Positions 34,632-41,929 of a DNA stretch of 55,853 nucleotides are shown in pieces. The notes below the pieces were generated by a model that saw only the letters and a list, made by a program, of their open reading frames with translations, was not told where the DNA came from and searched no databases. The stretch is from Saprospiraceae bacterium (GTDB lineage Bacteria; Bacteroidota; Bacteroidia; Chitinophagales; Saprospiraceae). The first letter of the stretch is position 1; each line of letters starts with the position of its first letter. The position numbers and the translations under genes were made by a program. The stretch is taken from positions 1 through 55,853 of the forward strand of contig JANQPA010000027.1 of assembly GCA_028285545.1 (NCBI GenBank). Reading direction: 5' to 3'.

Positions 34632-35549
34632 ATGGATGCTTCAAACCTAAGTGTGGCAGTCGTACAAGCAGAGCCCATCTTTTTTAATTTAGAAGCGTGT
34701 TTACAAAAAACACAAAAACTAATATTAAAGGCTGCCAAAAAGGGGGCTGAATTGGTTTTGTTCCCAGAAGCCTTTTTACCAGCTTATCCACGTGGATTGA
34801 GCTTCGGAACTGTTGTGGGCAGCCGCACGCCGGAAGGAAGAGATCATTGGTTGGATTATTGGAATCATTCTGTACCTGTACCAGGAGAGGCAGTCAATCG
34901 CCTAAGTCAAATGGCCAGGCAATCTGGGATTTGGCTAGTTATTGGCATAACTGAAAGGGATGAAAGGGAAGGAAGTTTATATTGCAGTTTACTCTATTTT
35001 AACCCGGAAGGGCAACTGGTCCATAAACACAGAAAAATAAAACCTACTGCCGCTGAAAGAGTAGTCTGGGGTGAAGGAGATGGCAGTACTTTAAAAGTAT
35101 TAGACACGGAATTTGGCAAATTAGGAGGGCTTATTTGCTGGGAAAATTATATGCCACTTGCCAGAGTGACGCTTTATCAGCAGGGAATACAGGTTTATCT
35201 GGCTCCAACTGCTGATGAAAGAGATACCTGGCAAGCCACTATGCAACATATTGCTTGTGAAGGAAGATGTTTTGTATTAGGATGTAATCAATATGCAAAA
35301 TTGGAAAATTACCCTGAAGAATATCAAAAAGAAATAGCACCAGAACGGGCCATATTAAGTCGAGGAGGAAGTATAATTATTTCTCCTCTTGGGCAGATTT
35401 TAGCAGGCCCATTATTTGATGAAGAGGGTATCCTTTACGCTACCCTAAATATGCAAGAAACCATAAAAGGAAAATTAGATTTTGCTCCTGTCGGGCATTA
35501 CTCAAGGCCTGATATTTTTGATTTTCAATGGAAAATGAGGGGAAAGTAA
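34632..35549 (+). CDS. Nitrilase-superfamily carbon-nitrogen hydrolase
   Basis: 305 residues from ATG 34632, where nitrilase homology starts (LSVAVVQAEP). An earlier in-frame ATG at 34497 overlapping the preceding gene by 4 bases adds a hydrophobic 45-residue stretch not typical of the family. Catalytic triad: E46 in LFPEAFLPAYPRG, K135 in HRKIKPT and C169 in GGLICWENYMPLAR. The motif CWENYMPL and the flanking order are those of true nitrilases (branch 1) rather than amidases, so aliphatic or arylacetonitrile hydrolysis is the best guess. It is downstream of two HTH-like genes. Localisation is cytoplasmic. Confidence 0.92.
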   Translation: MDASNLSVAVVQAEPIFFNLEACLQKTQKLILKAAKKGAELVLFPEAFLPAYPRGLSFGTVVGSRTPEGRDHWLDYWNHSVPVPGEAVNRLSQMARQSGIWLVIGITERDEREGSLYCSLLYFNPEGQLVHKHRKIKPTAAERVVWGEGDGSTLKVLDTEFGKLGGLICWENYMPLARVTLYQQGIQVYLAPTADERDTWQATMQHIACEGRCFVLGCNQYAKLENYPEEYQKEIAPERAILSRGGSIIISPLGQILAGPLFDEEGILYATLNMQETIKGKLDFAPVGHYSRPDIFDFQWKMRGK

Positions 35550-35792
35550 AAGTCCGTACGAAATTAAATAATAACACTTTTAACCTGTATTTTCAGGGAT
35601 TAGTCTAATGCGTGAAAAAAATTAATCTTTTCTTGCGAATTATTCGTTTTCATGATAAATTAAGTGCTAAGATTTTTTAAAACTATTAGAAATGAAATTA
35701 CCTGCAACTGGATGGTAATGGAAAATATTAGTTTAATTTGTTTAGTCAAAATTCAAAAACATCAATATTTTTTTGAAAAACATTTTTAAGAT

Positions 35793-36539
35793 ATGAGTAG
35801 ACGTAGAAGAAGTTTTTTTGAATCGAGTAACCCTGTTATGACAGAAAAGGCCTATCAAGCTGCCGCTCGGGAACAAGCGCATGGACAAAAAATGACCGTG
35901 AGCGGTGCTGTCAATAAAACATTCCTTTTAGCCACTATTATGTTGGCCACTTCCTTATTCAGCTATCTGTACTTTAATCCTGTTTATATGTGGATTGGTG
36001 CAATAGGTGGATTGGTTGTAGTTTTGATTGCAGTATTCCGTCCTCATTTATCGCCAACAATGGCACCACTATATGCAGGGCTTGAGGGTTTATTTGTGGG
36101 AAGTATATCCTTAATTTATTCAAGTTTGGCTGGTGGCATCATTTTTAAGGCCATTACCTTGACCCTTGCCATGTTATTTATGATGCTTTTTGTTTATAAA
36201 TCTGGTTACATTAAGGTAACAAACAAGTTCAGGAGTGGCGTTATTATGGCTACCGGAGCTGTTTTTCTGGTGTACATGCTTAATATTATTTTATCCTTTT
36301 TTGGATTCTCTCTTCCCTTTCTTCATGACGGAGGAATAATGGGGATTGGCATCAGCCTGGTTATCATAGGTATTGCAGGATTAAACCTGCTGCTGGATTT
36401 TGATAATTTCGAAAAGGGTGAAAAGTATGGTGCTCCAGCCTACATGGAGTGGTTTTCTGCAATGGGTCTATTGATTACTCTTGTATGGTTGTATATTGAG
36501 ATCCTACGCCTTTTAGCCATTTTGAACTCAAGTGATTAG
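35793..36539 (+). CDS. Bax inhibitor-1/YccA-family membrane protein
   Basis: 248 residues. An N-terminal basic, cytoplasmic stretch (MSRRRRSFFESSNPVM) precedes about seven transmembrane helices (near 42-62, 68-88, 96-120, 125-140, 150-172, 180-200, 222-244). A C-terminal DFDNFEKGEKYGAPAYMEWFSAMGLLITLVWLYIEILRLL includes the acidic residues conserved in this family. The sequence MAPLYAGLEGLFVGSIS is also typical of bacterial YBHL/YccA-like proteins. Function in bacteria is not settled; calcium-leak activity is known for the relative YetJ. It is followed by a rho-independent terminator. Confidence 0.9.
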   Translation: MSRRRRSFFESSNPVMTEKAYQAAAREQAHGQKMTVSGAVNKTFLLATIMLATSLFSYLYFNPVYMWIGAIGGLVVVLIAVFRPHLSPTMAPLYAGLEGLFVGSISLIYSSLAGGIIFKAITLTLAMLFMMLFVYKSGYIKVTNKFRSGVIMATGAVFLVYMLNIILSFFGFSLPFLHDGGIMGIGISLVIIGIAGLNLLLDFDNFEKGEKYGAPAYMEWFSAMGLLITLVWLYIEILRLLAILNSSD

Positions 36540-36560
36540 AATCAAGGATCAATAAATAAT

Positions 36561-36597
36561 AAAAAACCCGGATTGATACTCAATCCGGGTTTTTTAT
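36561..36597 (+). terminator. Rho-independent terminator of the Bax-inhibitor-like gene
   Basis: Stem aaaaaacccggattg / caatccgggttttttt around atact, ending in a T-tract. It starts 22 bases after the stop. Confidence 0.9.
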
Positions 36598-36616
36598 TAT
36601 TCTTTGTTTTTAAGCC

Positions 36617-36653
36617 AAAAAAAACAGGGCTGCAGCGAAAAACTGCGCCCTGT
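36617..36653 (-). terminator. Terminator-like hairpin on the minus strand without a gene
   Basis: Arms acagggctgcag (36624-36635) and ctgcgccctgt (36643-36653) pair with one bulge; on the minus strand the hairpin is followed by eight U's. No minus-strand gene precedes it, suggesting an unannotated minus-strand transcript starting upstream of radA. Confidence 0.6.
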
Positions 36654-37016
36654 ATAACCCCAAAAAACCAAATGAAAACAATCTACATATGAAAAATCTT
36701 CTTCAGAAGATCTGAATTTCTTCTCTATGTTTAAACATTAACACCGAAATATAGTGAATGTTTTAATCAATTATTTTTTTTAACAAAGAATTAACCGCAT
36801 TAATTCGGATAATTCAGATTGTATATTTTGTAATCCCAAATAATCGATGGGCAAAGAAAAGATTTTTTGCGAATATTCGCCATCGATGGGCCGTTAAAAA
36901 ATGTTAAGACTTAAGGAAAAATATCGCTTTAGTTAACGATTTAAATTTATTTTTAGGATAAAACGAGGAAAATATAATCATGTTGAGGTAATCAACACGA
37001 GGATTAAATACTATTT

Positions 37017-38402
37017 ATGGCAAAAATAAAGAAAATTTTCATTTGTTCCGAATGTGGTGCCACTTCTCCTAAATGGATTGGCAAATGCCCCTCTTGTGGA
37101 AGTTGGAATACCTACCAGGAAGAGGTGCTAAGTAAACCTACCGCTACTGAGCTAAAAAGATCCAGCTGGAGTCCAAAAGACTCTTCTAAAGTAAGCAACA
37201 AACCCATATTGGTTTCCGAAATCCAAACAGGCCAACGTATCCGATATCAGACCCCAGACCAAGAACTCAACAGGGTTTTGGGTGGAGGTATTGTCCAGGG
37301 CTCACTCATCTTAATTGGTGGCCAGCCCGGTATTGGTAAATCAACCCTTATGCTACAGGTAGCCCTTCGTATGGACAAGGCAAAAATTCTTTATGTTTCT
37401 GGCGAAGAAAGTGAAGAGCAGATCAAGATGCGGGCAGAACGAATATTCTCTGGTGCCAATAATTGTTATATCCTGAATGAAACCAATATTTCAAAAATCA
37501 TTCAACACACTCAAAACTTAGAACCCCATCTCGTTATTATTGATTCTATTCAAACGCTGTCGTCACCATACATAGACTCGATGCCAGGTTCCATTTCCCA
37601 GATCAGAGAGTGTGCCGGAGAACTTCAGCGATTTGCTAAAACAGAGCACATCCCTATTTTCGTAATTGGGCATATTACTAAAGATGGTTCTATTGCAGGA
37701 CCCAAATTATTAGAGCATGTCGTGGATGTGGTCTTGCAATTTGAAGGAGATCAACACTACACCTACCGGATATTGCGAACCTTAAAAAATCGATTTGGAT
37801 CAACAGACGAAATGGGTATTTACGAGATGCAGGCTAATGGCTTAAGAGAAGTTTTAAACCCTTCCGAGTTGCTGATTTCCCAAAAAGAAGAAGATTTGAG
37901 CGGAAGTACAATTGCTGCTACTGTGGAAGGTATGCGGCCAATGCTTATTGAAACACAGGCCCTGGTCAGCACAGCTGTATATGGTACTCCTCAAAGATCA
38001 GCCACGGGCTTTGATCTCAGAAGGCTAAGTATGCTTTTGGCGGTATTGGAAAAAAGAGGAGGGCTACCTTTTGCTCAAAATGACGTTTTTCTCAATATTG
38101 CCGGTGGAATACGGGTTGATGATCCAGCTATTGATCTGGCCATCGTCAGCGCACTAATTTCCTCGCTGGAAGATGTAGACGTTCCAAGTAATATTTGTTT
38201 TGCTGGTGAGGTTGGCCTATCTGGAGAAATTAGAGCCGTTAACCGGGTAGAACAAAGAATTCAGGAAGCAGATAAATTAGGGTTCGAACAGATATTTATC
38301 TCAAAATACAATCTCAAAGGATTAAATCTGGATAAGTTTGACATCCAAGTTAATGTACTCAGCAAAATCGAAGAATTATACCAAAAGCTTTTTGAAGGCT
38401 GA
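37017..38402 (+). CDS. radA: DNA repair protein RadA
   Basis: 461 residues with the three RadA modules: an N-terminal zinc finger (CSECGATSPKWIGKCPSCGSW, Cys at about 10, 13, 27, 30), a RecA-like ATPase domain with Walker A GGQPGIGKST (about 101-110), the RadA-specific KNRFG motif (in TLKNRFGSTDEMG), and a C-terminal Lon-protease-like domain (ATGFDLRRLSMLLAVLEKRGG onwards) lacking the catalytic pair. It acts as a hexameric helicase-like branch-migration factor in recombination. It is first in a plus-strand run with the DCC-family, MBL-fold and asnS genes, though spacing to the next gene (153 bases with a hexanucleotide tract) makes cotranscription uncertain. Confidence 0.96.
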   Translation: MAKIKKIFICSECGATSPKWIGKCPSCGSWNTYQEEVLSKPTATELKRSSWSPKDSSKVSNKPILVSEIQTGQRIRYQTPDQELNRVLGGGIVQGSLILIGGQPGIGKSTLMLQVALRMDKAKILYVSGEESEEQIKMRAERIFSGANNCYILNETNISKIIQHTQNLEPHLVIIDSIQTLSSPYIDSMPGSISQIRECAGELQRFAKTEHIPIFVIGHITKDGSIAGPKLLEHVVDVVLQFEGDQHYTYRILRTLKNRFGSTDEMGIYEMQANGLREVLNPSELLISQKEEDLSGSTIAATVEGMRPMLIETQALVSTAVYGTPQRSATGFDLRRLSMLLAVLEKRGGLPFAQNDVFLNIAGGIRVDDPAIDLAIVSALISSLEDVDVPSNICFAGEVGLSGEIRAVNRVEQRIQEADKLGFEQIFISKYNLKGLNLDKFDIQVNVLSKIEELYQKLFEG

Positions 38403-38464
38403 CGGGAAGTTGGAAGGGGGAACGAAACATTATACTTTTATTGGGGTTCTATTCTAGAGAGATT

Positions 38465-38530
38465 CATTGACATTGACATTGAAATTGAAATTGACATTGA
38501 CATTGACATTGATATTGACATTGATATTGA
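38465..38530 (+). repeat. Hexanucleotide tandem repeat (CATTGA)n
   Basis: Eleven head-to-tail six-base units, mostly cattga with aattga and tattga variants. It is in the 153-base gap between radA and the DCC-family gene, ending about 25 bases before the start codon. The same unit recurs at 52661-52738. The minus strand encodes a Met/Ser/Ile repeat frame that is an artefact. Confidence 0.9.
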
Positions 38531-38555
38531 CATTCCACAATACAACACATTCAAA

Positions 38556-38981
38556 ATGGTAGCATCCGATATAAATACCTTTGAACACCCAGTATTACTT
38601 TTTGATGGGGTATGTAATTTGTGTAACACTTCTGTTCAGTTTATTATTGATAAAGATCCAGAAAGCAAGTTTAATTTTGCTTCACTGCAATCTGATATTG
38701 GAGGAGAATTATTGAAGCAATTCAATTTAAGCAATGAACAACTGGACAGTGTTGTACTCATAAAAAATGACAAAGCTTATACTCGCTCTTCAGCAGCTTT
38801 GCAGGTATTAAGAACATTAGGAGGGGCCTGGTCTTTGCTCTACGGATTGATCATTATCCCCAAACCAATTAGAGATATCATTTATGATTGGGTGGCTAAG
38901 AACAGATATAAATGGTTTGGTAAACAAGAATCCTGCTGGCTTCCAACACCAGATTTAAGAGCCCGTTTTCTGGATAATTGA
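38556..38981 (+). CDS. DCC-family thiol-disulfide oxidoreductase (DUF393)
   Basis: 141 residues. The N-terminal signature HPVLLFDGVCNLCNTSVQF contains the DGVCNLC motif with the CxxC cysteine pair (about 19-22) that gives the DCC family its name. LRTLGGAWSLLYGLIIIPKPIRDIIYDWVAKNRYKWFG follows with the conserved RYKWFG end and a further CWLPTPDLRARFLDN. Predicted cytoplasmic or membrane-associated. The family's physiological substrate is unknown. The first ATG after the hexanucleotide tract is chosen; the MBL-fold gene follows after 31 bases. Confidence 0.92.
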   Translation: MVASDINTFEHPVLLFDGVCNLCNTSVQFIIDKDPESKFNFASLQSDIGGELLKQFNLSNEQLDSVVLIKNDKAYTRSSAALQVLRTLGGAWSLLYGLIIIPKPIRDIIYDWVAKNRYKWFGKQESCWLPTPDLRARFLDN

Positions 38982-39012
38982 ACAAAGATAAATTGTCAAA
39001 ATCACAAATATC

Positions 39013-39906
39013 ATGCTAATCAACAGAAGAAACTTTATTCAGGTCATGGGACTTTCTGCCCTACCTGTTCCGCTTTGGTCCAAAACAATCTTTCAATCTA
39101 CTCAGGGAGACTTTATCCCACTCCGAAAAAATGTGGGAATATTCACAGAAAGAGGGGGTACTATTGCCTGGCTAATTAACAAGGATGGAGTTGCTGTAGT
39201 GGACACTCAATTTCCAGAGAATGCCAAAAATTGTATTGCCAAAATCCAGGAGGAGACCTCCAATCCTTTCGAACTACTTATCAACACCCATCATCATGGA
39301 GATCATAGTGGGGGGAATATTGCCTTTAAAGGTATTGCCAAAAAAGTAGTAGCTCATAAAAATTCTAAGGCCAATCAGGAGAGAGTAGCTAAAGCTCGCA
39401 ACAGAGAAGACAGTCAATTATATCCTGATACCGTCTTTGAAGATAACTTTAGTCAAAAACTAGGAGATGAGACCATCACCCTTCGCTATTTTGGTCCCGC
39501 CCATACTGATGGGGATGCCATTATCCACTTTGAAAATGCCAATGTCGTTCATATGGGTGATTTGATATTCAATCGTAGGTTTCCTTATATTGATAAATCC
39601 TCAGGCGCATCTATAGAAAACTGGATCAAGGTACTTAAGAATACTCGCAAGACATTTGACAAGGATACCCTGTATGTCTTTGGTCATTCTGCGAATGGCT
39701 ATAAGATTACGGGAACTCATGAAGATTTAAAGGCCAAGGAAAGATTCTTGAAAAATCTACTCAAATTTGCCAAAAAATCTAAAAAAGCTGGAAAAACATT
39801 AGAGCAATTAGTGGAGAGTACAAGCACTATTCCCGGTAGTGAGGAGTGGAAAGGAAACGGAATCCAACGTCCATTGGGTGCGGCCTGGCAAGAATTAAAT
39901 GAATAG
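39013..39906 (+). CDS. Tat-exported metallo-beta-lactamase-fold hydrolase
   Basis: 297 residues. N-terminus MLINRRNFIQVMGLSALPVPLW fits a twin-arginine signal (RRNFIQ). The metal site is THHHGDHSGG (about 93-102, HxHxDH), followed by a histidine in YFGPAHTDGDAIIHF and the aspartate in HMGDLIF, and a last histidine in VFGHSANGYK. Relatives include the quinoprotein-relay and cyclase-type MBL hydrolases acting on small molecules in the periplasm. The gene lies 31 bases after the DCC-family gene and 64 bases before asnS. True beta-lactamase activity is not implied. Confidence 0.9.
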   Translation: MLINRRNFIQVMGLSALPVPLWSKTIFQSTQGDFIPLRKNVGIFTERGGTIAWLINKDGVAVVDTQFPENAKNCIAKIQEETSNPFELLINTHHHGDHSGGNIAFKGIAKKVVAHKNSKANQERVAKARNREDSQLYPDTVFEDNFSQKLGDETITLRYFGPAHTDGDAIIHFENANVVHMGDLIFNRRFPYIDKSSGASIENWIKVLKNTRKTFDKDTLYVFGHSANGYKITGTHEDLKAKERFLKNLLKFAKKSKKAGKTLEQLVESTSTIPGSEEWKGNGIQRPLGAAWQELNE

Positions 39907-39970
39907 GGAACTCTTTCCTTTGTGATTTGTGTTAAACTGTGTAATTTCGGGGCTTTAAATTAAAAAAGAT

Positions 39971-41404
39971 ATGAAAAAGCGAGTTGAAATTGCACAGTTA
40001 CTAGCGCAACCTCCTGTGGGAGAATCAGTTACCGTTTCCGGATGGGTAAGAGCCTTCCGGGCTAATAGGTTCATTGCTCTGAATGATGGATCAGGCATGA
40101 AAAACATTCAGGTTGTTGTTGATTATGAAAATCTTGAGGAGGATATTTTAAAAAATATAAATTTTCACTCTTGCATATCCGTAACTGGACAATTGGTCGC
40201 TTCCCAGGGCTCTGGACAAAATGTGGAAATACTTGCTGAGAGTATAGAAATTCTAGGTGGTAGCAACCCTGAAGAATATCCACTACAACCAAAGAGGCAA
40301 ACCATGGAATTTTTGCGTGAGAAGGCTCACCTTCGCATGCGAACCAATACTTTCAGTGCTGTATTCAGAATACGTCATGCTCTGGCATTTGCCATTCACA
40401 AATTCTATAATGACAGGAAGTTCTATTATTTGCATACTCCTATTGTGACTGGAAGTGATGCGGAAGGTGCTGGTGAAATGTTTAGAGTAACCACCTTACC
40501 AGCTGATAATCCTCCCAAAACGGATGATGGAGACATCAATTGGAAGGAAGATTTTTTTGAAAAAGCTACTAATTTGACGGTATCTGGGCAGCTCCAAGCC
40601 GAGATTGGAGCTCTGGCTTTAGGAAAGGTATACACCTTTGGGCCTACCTTCCGAGCCGAAAACTCAAATACCTCCAGGCATCTTGCTGAATTCTGGATGA
40701 TTGAGCCAGAGGTTGCCTTCAATGATTATGAAGCCAACATGGATTTGGCTGAAGATTTTTCCAAATATCTTATCAACTATGTACTAGAACATTACAGAGA
40801 TGATCTGGAATTTCTGGACAAACGCATAAAGGATCTGGAAAGGAACATGAAGAAGGAAGACCGTCGGGAAATGGGCTTGATCGAAACACTCGAGTTTGTG
40901 GTTGCTGATGATTTTGCCAGAATCACTTATACTGAAGCCATTAACTTACTTAAAAATTCCAAGCCTTATAAAAAAGGAAGATTTGAGTATCAAGTAGAAT
41001 GGGGTAAAGACTTGCAGGCAGAACACGAAAGATGGTTGGTGGAAAAGAAATTCAAAAAACCAGTAATTGTTCGAGATTACCCTAAGGATATCAAGGCATT
41101 TTACATGCGTTTAAATGATGATGATAACACGGTAGCTGCAATGGATGTACTTTTCCCTGGAATTGGTGAGGTCATTGGTGGTTCTCAAAGAGAGGAAAGA
41201 TTGGATGTTCTTAAAAAACGGATGGCAGATATGGATATTCCTGAGGAAGAACTATGGTGGTATTTGGATCTTCGCAAATTTGGAGGTGCTCCACATTCTG
41301 GCTTTGGACTTGGTTTTGAAAGGATGATTCTTTTTGTAACCGGAATGGCGAATATTAGAGATGTTGTTCCTTTTCCGAGGACTCCTGGGAGTGCAGAATT
41401 TTAA
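39971..41404 (+). CDS. asnS: Asparaginyl-tRNA synthetase
   Basis: 477 residues. N-terminal OB-fold anticodon-binding domain (VTVSGWVRAFRANRFIALNDGS, about 17-40) and class II catalytic core: motif 2 (GPTFRAENSNTSRHLAEFWMIEPE) and motif 3 (GGAPHSGFGLGFERMILFVTGM). The C-terminus RDVVPFPRTPGSAEF is typical of AsnRS. It charges tRNA-Asn with asparagine. The ATG at 39971 is the start of the OB domain. A strong terminator follows. Confidence 0.97.
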   Translation: MKKRVEIAQLLAQPPVGESVTVSGWVRAFRANRFIALNDGSGMKNIQVVVDYENLEEDILKNINFHSCISVTGQLVASQGSGQNVEILAESIEILGGSNPEEYPLQPKRQTMEFLREKAHLRMRTNTFSAVFRIRHALAFAIHKFYNDRKFYYLHTPIVTGSDAEGAGEMFRVTTLPADNPPKTDDGDINWKEDFFEKATNLTVSGQLQAEIGALALGKVYTFGPTFRAENSNTSRHLAEFWMIEPEVAFNDYEANMDLAEDFSKYLINYVLEHYRDDLEFLDKRIKDLERNMKKEDRREMGLIETLEFVVADDFARITYTEAINLLKNSKPYKKGRFEYQVEWGKDLQAEHERWLVEKKFKKPVIVRDYPKDIKAFYMRLNDDDNTVAAMDVLFPGIGEVIGGSQREERLDVLKKRMADMDIPEEELWWYLDLRKFGGAPHSGFGLGFERMILFVTGMANIRDVVPFPRTPGSAEF

Positions 41405-41416
41405 TTTTAAAAAAAA

Positions 41417-41437
41417 GAGATGGGCAATGCCCATCTC
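41417..41437 (+). terminator. asnS rho-independent terminator
   Basis: gagatgggc / gcccatctc around aat with flanking A7 and T8 tracts, 13 bases after the stop; it could work in both directions. Confidence 0.93.
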
Positions 41438-41600
41438 TTTTTTTATTCTTTATTCATATCAAAATAATTATACTACGTCATTTTTTTAAGCAAAAAACTG
41501 TCAGAACGATTTAGAATAAAAAAATATTATAATTTTTTAATTATTTATTAGGAGAGAATAAAAAAAATAATGTATAATTGAGCCATGATTTGATAGAGAC

Positions 41601-41630
41601 AAAAAAAAAGCCACGCTTTAATCGCGTGGC
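41601..41630 (-). terminator. Minus-strand rho-independent terminator
   Basis: gccacgc (41610-41616) and gcgtggc (41624-41630) pair around seven bases; on the minus strand this stem is followed by nine U's. It probably ends the T9SS-protein transcript 300 bases beyond its stop. Confidence 0.75.
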
Positions 41631-41640
41631 CTCTCGCTAA

Positions 41641-41828
41641 TAACAAATCATAATCTCATGAAAATAATAAGACGACCTAATTCTTTAAAACTTTATTGTA
41701 AGTAAGTTTATTTTTTGTTTCGAACAAATCAAATCTCAATTAAGACGACCTAATTTTAAGAAAGTAACGAATCAATCTCATTTTAAGACGACCTAATCTC
41801 ATATAATAACGAATCAATCTCAAATTTA
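41641..41828. repeat. Imperfect direct-repeat array (aagacgacctaat)
   Basis: The word aagacgacctaat occurs three times (ends at about 41681, 41754, 41797), each preceded by a variant of taacgaatcaatctcatt. A fourth partial unit starts at 41807. Unit spacing is irregular (about 73 and 43 bases), so this is not a CRISPR array. The function is unknown. Confidence 0.75.
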
Positions 41829-41879
41829 GTGGAGCTTCTTTAAGCTTTTAACACTGTAATAACATTTTTTTTGTTGAAT

Positions 41880-41908
41880 GGTTCCCCGCTTGTAATAAGC
41901 GAGGAACC
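41880..41908. terminator. Hairpin next to the T9SS-protein stop
   Basis: 12-base arms ggttccccgctt and aagcgaggaacc with one mismatch around gtaat, 21 bases beyond the minus-strand stop codon. No U-tract. Confidence 0.55.
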
Positions 41909-41929
41909 GTGTGGTTTATGGGATTATGA

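Larger units (their letters stand above)
36540..37016. other. Intergenic region with terminators and possible small RNA
   Basis: 477 bases. After the + strand terminator (36561-36597) comes a hairpin that would end a minus-strand transcript (36617-36653). A further stem lies at 36729-36763 (ttaaacatt/aatgtttaa). A 12-base palindrome gcgaatattcgc is within 36869-36881, flanked by two copies of atcgatgggc (near 36842 and 36889). No protein-coding frame of convincing length was found. Confidence 0.5.
41405..41929. other. Convergent intergenic region with terminators and a repeat array
   Basis: 525 bases between asnS and the T9SS protein gene, AT-rich and non-coding. It holds the asnS terminator (41417-41437), a minus-strand terminator (41601-41630), an imperfect direct-repeat array (41641-41828) and a hairpin (41880-41908) next to the minus-strand gene's stop. 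Confidence 0.7.

Noticed and set aside
38438-38629. Minus-strand 63-codon frame rich in Met/Ser/Ile
   Set aside because: It is only the translation of the CATTGA repeat; it overlaps the DCC-family gene start and has no homology-like content.
39013-39906. Beta-lactamase resistance gene
   Set aside because: The metallo-beta-lactamase fold is present, but the family is broad and the Tat signal and context do not point to antibiotic hydrolysis.
41641-41828. CRISPR array
   Set aside because: Repeats are few, imperfect and unevenly spaced, and there are no cas genes in the window.
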